Assembly (NCBI GenBank): GCA_009801015.1
Contig: VHZZ01000983.1
Coordinates: 43,932-79,208 of the forward strand
Reading direction: 5' to 3'
DNA: 35,277 nt
Source: Silene noctiflora
Lineage: Eukaryota > Streptophyta > Magnoliopsida > Caryophyllales > Caryophyllaceae
Positions 31,616 to 35,277 of the stretch are shown here, piece after piece. Under the pieces are notes generated by a model, which saw only the letters and a program-made list of their open reading frames with translations, made no database searches and had not been told where the DNA came from. The stretch's first letter is position 1, and the number at the start of each line of letters is the position of its first letter. Position numbers and translations under genes: made by a program.

Positions 31616-32093
31616 ATGTGTTCAAATTGGTCTGAGAATAGTTCTTCCCCTTGTAGCTCAGGATGCCGTTTTGGAAGGAGACGAGCATGTCATTGTGGTA
31701 ACCCAGCTGTTGTTGCCACTTTATGGACGACTAACAACCCAGGTAAGAGGTTTCAAGCTTGTGTTACATACAACCCAGTAACTAAGGTGCGTGGGTGCAA
31801 GTTTTTTTGAGTGAATTGATGTTAATCCCAGTAATTGGCAAAAGAATGTTCTCAATCAAATAATGTTTGAGAAAAAGCGCATGAAAAATAAGGTCCGTTT
31901 GTTGAATTGTGAGGTTCAGACACTTAAAGAAGAGAAGAAAATGATGAAGATGGAGTTGGACAACCTTAAAGCTGCATTAGAAGTGAGGAAGATGAATGAC
32001 AAGGATGATAGAAGTGAATTTGATGCCATGTTTGTTTTTATTAAGGTTATTGTCACAGCAATAGTCATATTGGTTGTATTAAAATGTGTCTAG
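31616..32093 (+). pseudogene. GRF-type zinc finger / coiled-coil / membrane-anchor protein, frameshifted
   Basis: The first frame (31616-31810) has a GRF zinc finger: CHCGNPAVV, NNPGKRFQAC, GCKFF, with the Cys ligands and the NPG(R/K)RF core present. A run of seven T at 31801-31807 shifts the frame, and in the shifted frame the next expected Trp codon is TGA (E-stop-I-D). From 31863 the frame continues to 32093 with a basic coiled coil (LKEEKKMMKMELDNLKAAL) and a C-terminal hydrophobic helix (VFIKVIVTAIVILVVL). Together this would be about 160 residues, the usual layout for plant small GRF proteins of unknown function. A base-calling error in the T run could account for the shift but not for the TGA. 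Confidence 0.7.
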
Positions 32094-32481
32094 GTTACAA
32101 TTGACAATGTAATTGCCTTTTTCATTATGTATTGATGGTGTAGCCATGTAAGTGAGTTCAATTTGTAATGAAATAGAGTATTTTGCAAATGACTTGTAAT
32201 TAAATTGGCTATTAATCAAGAGAAATGTATGGAGGATTCACTTACATTGCATTGCAAATACTTGGTCCAAAATTACATAGCAAGCAAATTCTTGTCTAAA
32301 ATTAGGCTTCTCCAACAAACAGCCCGATTTTCCATCTTGACAGAAATGAAATAGAAAACATAAATATAAGTGCAATTACACGGTTCAAACAGCAAACAGA
32401 AACACAAGTTGAACTGCAATTACAGAAAGTTTACTGAAATAAAAACTAATACTTCAATTATTTTTCCTAGCCCAGTTTGGC
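32094..32481. other. Short spacer between convergent genes
   Basis: AT-rich; it would contain both 3' ends. No further feature seen. Confidence 0.4.
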
Positions 32482-32835
32482 TCATCTATTGTGCTTCCCT
32501 TGTGTGGTTGACTGAGAAGGGTTATTTTGAGTTGCAATTTGAGAAGTATGAGCAGCCATGTATGCCTTCTTTATAGTCTTTCTTCTTTCAATCTTGTCAC
32601 TTCTTTCCTTTGCCCATGTTGTATTCAACAATTGCCTATCACATGCATTGCTAGGACCTTCTGACTGAGCTGATGGGTTCTTGCAGGTTCTCTTATAGTG
32701 TCCTAACCCACCACAGTTACTGCACTTGTTGGACCTCTTTTGCCTCTTCACTTTGTTTGTTTCTGTTTTACCAGCCTCATTCCTCCCCTTCTTCTTTGAA
32801 GGCCTACCAGGCATCCTCCTCACATGTGGTGGTAG
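32482..32835 (-). pseudogene. C-terminal end of a Mutator-like (MULE) transposase, truncated
   Basis: On the minus strand the segment reads LPPHVRRMPGRPSKKK, then a basic linker, then the zinc knuckle CSNCGGLGHYKRTC (CX2CX4HX4C), then a 66-residue tail. This PGRPKKK-plus-knuckle arrangement is the C-terminus of plant MuDR-type transposases, after the SWIM domain. The similarity stops at about 32835, where a hexamer-rich tract begins, so the catalytic DDE domain and SWIM finger are missing. It lies tail-to-tail with the GRF gene. Confidence 0.8.
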
Positions 32836-32837
32836 AT

Positions 32838-32955
32838 GCTATGATACGTCAACACGACATTCAGGTGGCGTATCTCGTATCGACACGATACGATACGGGA
32901 TACGATACGTAATACGTATCAGATACGCGGATTTCAGAGACAATACGGATACGTA
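32838..32955. repeat. GATACG/CGTATC hexamer-rich tract
   Basis: About 118 bases dense in GATACG and its relatives on both strands (gatacgatacgggatacg, gtaatacgtatcagatacg). It adjoins the cut end of the transposase. The motif order is irregular, unlike a simple satellite. Confidence 0.7.
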
Positions 32956-33366
32956 AATGACATACAATATAAGAGCAGAACAAGATGGAAAAACGAGTAA
33001 TTACATATGGAAGACTAAAGATACCGATACGACATGATATTTCGGCAGAGCGGGGCTGATGGAAGAGGAAGAAAGGTTCTTATTTGATTTTCAGCTGAAG
33101 ATGATGGAGAAAGAAATGCAAAAAACCTTTGCCTGATTTGACTTTTTATATGGCCTTTGTGTTGATGGAGAAAGGAAGTCAAGAGTTTTTTTTTGGAGTT
33201 TAAATGAAAAGCACTGTTAACCAATGTAAGGAAATACGATTTCTTACCCTTTCATTTTATAATGTCTTTTCTCATGCATGTTGCATAGATCTATAAATTA
33301 CTAAATTAACTTGTAATTTGGTATCCTAATTAGAGGAGTCTAATTAGTGGTCTATGGACTTTCATG
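32956..33366. other. Non-coding stretch, possibly the 5' LTR of the next element
   Basis: AT-rich with no ORF of note. If the primer-binding site at 33367 is real, an LTR should end just before it (ctttca at 33359-33364). A start such as TGTAAGGAAATACG near 33224 would make it very short. Edges are not settled. Confidence 0.3.
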
Positions 33367-33378
33367 TGGTATCAGAGC
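33367..33378 (+). promoter_or_regulatory. Second initiator tRNA-Met primer-binding site
   Basis: TGGTATCAGAGC followed by TAG, identical in the core to the viral site at 12743. Here no viral domains follow, so an LTR retrotransposon is more likely. Confidence 0.65.
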
Positions 33379-35277
33379 TAGCTTGTAGCACGCATGTGAT
33401 TTTTTAGGCATTTTAACAAATTATGAGATAATTTGAAAAAAAATAAAAAATGGTGTTAAAATTGGTTTTTAGCACTAAATTTTTTGGGAATGAATACCTA
33501 CTGATCTCAAGGGATTTGTGGTCAAGTTTGGTGATTTTTGGAGTTATTTTGCTATTTATTATTTTTTTTTGTGTTAAAACCGAGTCAAAAATGCCGATTT
33601 TTGGTTAAGAGTTAACTAAAAATAATTTCATATTGATTATGGTATTTAAATTTTTATGGTGTTTCATATATATTTTTACATAGTGTATGTAATATTTCGT
33701 AAATTGTTATTGTGTTTTACACATTTATTTATTTTTATGAGATAAAAGTCGATAAAATGAGATTTATATGCTCAAAAATATTAAACCAAAATTTATGGGT
33801 ATGAAATTTTTTATTACATTTAAGAATTTTTTCTTAAAGTTTATATGTGAAGTTTAGAAATTAATTTCACTTTTTTGATGTTTATTCGTTTTTATGAGAT
33901 ATAAACCGATGAATATCAATGTTTTTGTTCTCGGAATTTATTCGAACTTTTTAGGCTATAATTTTGCATTTTTTTGCTTCCTGGAATTGTTCCAGTATAT
34001 GCAAAAATTTTATTTCAAGTTTTAACTATGATTATAATTAATTTTGATTTATTTCATAATAGTTATGATAAATCTGATATAATTAGCAAATAATATCAAT
34101 TCAAACTAATTATGCATCAACAAATTAGTGAGGACTAATTTTTGAGTTCTAAAACAGTTTAAATAATTATTTTGGGAATAAATGAGATTTAAGGGTTGAT
34201 TATTGATTTTTAATGGTTAAAAATCGATAAATTTCACAAATCCGAGCTAGATTCATGTGATTGGTTTTTTGAGACGATCTTGGCATGATTTTTGCAAACT
34301 TTTAAGCATTTTATTTATTTTTAATGAATGAATGTCATTTATTTAAAATATTTATGTAGTTTGTACCTAGTGTGGCCTAGTTTTTAATCGTTATTACCCG
34401 TAATATAAGGGAATAACGGTTTGGTTGTAATTTAATTGCGATCTCGTATCGCTGGTTTGTAATTAAAATATTTTTATTTTTAATAGATCAAATGTATAAG
34501 AGGATATTGCTATGTATTCATTTGTAATTTATTTATAAATATAAAGACCGGTGGCTTCTCGAGATGGTGCATTTTTGGAAGGAGTTCTAAATTCCACAAG
34601 ACGGTGCTTTCCTTGAAAGGAGTTCCAATGAAGAGGCAAGGGAACAAGGAGCTGGTTTACGAATTTGTAATAATCTAGTTATTTTATTTAGTTAGATGAC
34701 CATACTAGGATTATTTGTTTTCTTGCTTGCGTTATTTTTCGCTCATGCCAAAATCGCTGCACATGCATTTTATTTGCGATTGTCAATTCACGGTTATTTA
34801 CATTCGCCGACTTAGTTCACTTGTAGGGAATTTATAACTAAATTGAAGATCTCTCACTTTTAAATAAAAATAATTGAGATTAGCCTTACCAATTAGTAAC
34901 ACCTATGAACCCCGTGTTCATTAGGGCAACCACAACGTGGACCTTTTTTACCTCGGGTAAGTAGGGTGATGAGATCATGTGCGAAAATTGGGTTGGACCA
35001 ACGGGATAAGAGTTATTCCGGGGTTAGGAGATGGATTTAGTTGAAATCAGTCAACCGAGAGTACTATGGGTAGAATTAGTCAAACGTTGACTTACCGTTT
35101 TCTACATAAAAATGGCATAACATGTTCTTTTTATCTATAAAGCGGGTCTCGAAATCATTTATATAATTTCGTGAGGGTTCACTATATAAATGTCATTACT
35201 TGATAAAATTGTTTTACAAGTAATTAATTGAAACAATGAATGTTAAGATATTTCCTTATTTTGTTGTAGCTTGATAA
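33379..35277 (+). other. AT-rich leader-like tract after the primer-binding site
   Basis: About 1.9 kb with no open frame of note and a strong T/A bias. The right part (34540-35277) is less AT-rich and contains a near-repeat: ttttggaaggagttctaa (34574-34591) and ccttgaaaggagttccaa (34611-34628), each preceded by a 'g.tggtgc / gacggtgc' string. It may be the untranslated leader of a long LTR element running off the window. Confidence 0.3.

Noticed and set aside
31616..32093. Two separate small genes
   Set aside because: The second frame continues the first after a one-base shift and completes the usual GRF / coiled-coil / transmembrane layout.

Overview
The window looks like nuclear DNA of a dicot plant. 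It is AT-rich, with intron-containing genes of plant-specific families, many LTR-retrotransposon pieces, MITEs, a LINE tail and an integrated plant pararetrovirus. Repeat motifs built on 'agacgg' and 'gacggatagtgtccgtc' resemble ones I associate with Caryophyllales, but that placement is a weak inference. Isolated N bases and a 635-base N run (17753-18387) show that this is a draft assembly.

Two genes look intact, both on the minus strand. One is a single-exon glutaredoxin-like protein with a C-terminal CxxC cluster (6436-7599). The other is a five-exon asparagine-rich DCD-domain (NRP-type) gene (23070-25644), for which all four introns could be placed with canonical GT/AG borders and matching phases. 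Two host-type genes are broken: an RPA1-like (replication protein A large subunit) gene at 8728-11567, with in-frame stops and a frameshift, and a small GRF-zinc-finger/coiled-coil/membrane protein gene at 31616-32093. The latter lies tail-to-tail with the truncated C-terminus of a Mutator-like transposase (32482-32835).

Layout from left to right: 1-2236, the 3' end of an Athila/Tat-type Ty3 element with its LTR; 2237-3619, a minus-strand Ty3 element start (gag piece, primer-binding site, LTR) carrying a nested MITE; 3640-6435, degenerate repeat-derived or unknown DNA; 6436-7599, the glutaredoxin-like gene; 8642-11567, the RPA1-like pseudogene with a solo LTR in intron 2; 12353-21815, an endogenous caulimovirid copy (movement protein, coat protein, protease, RT, RNase H, C-terminal ORF) bounded by direct terminal repeats and broken by an LTR-like insertion and the assembly gap; 23070-25644, the NRP gene; 26279-28400, MITEs, a LINE tail and a tandem repeat; 28517-30840, nested LTR fragments and a gag relic; 31180-32955, Mutator-like remnants and a hexamer-rich tract; 33367-35277, a second initiator-tRNA-Met primer-binding site followed by an AT-rich leader-like tract.

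The genes do not form a pathway. The window is mostly a record of nested insertions around two surviving host genes. I found no clearly new functional system. The best candidates for a second look are the viral copy, whose right edge coincides with its minus-strand priming site and whose promoter is duplicated, and the GRF/membrane-protein gene paired with a Mutator-like transposase.
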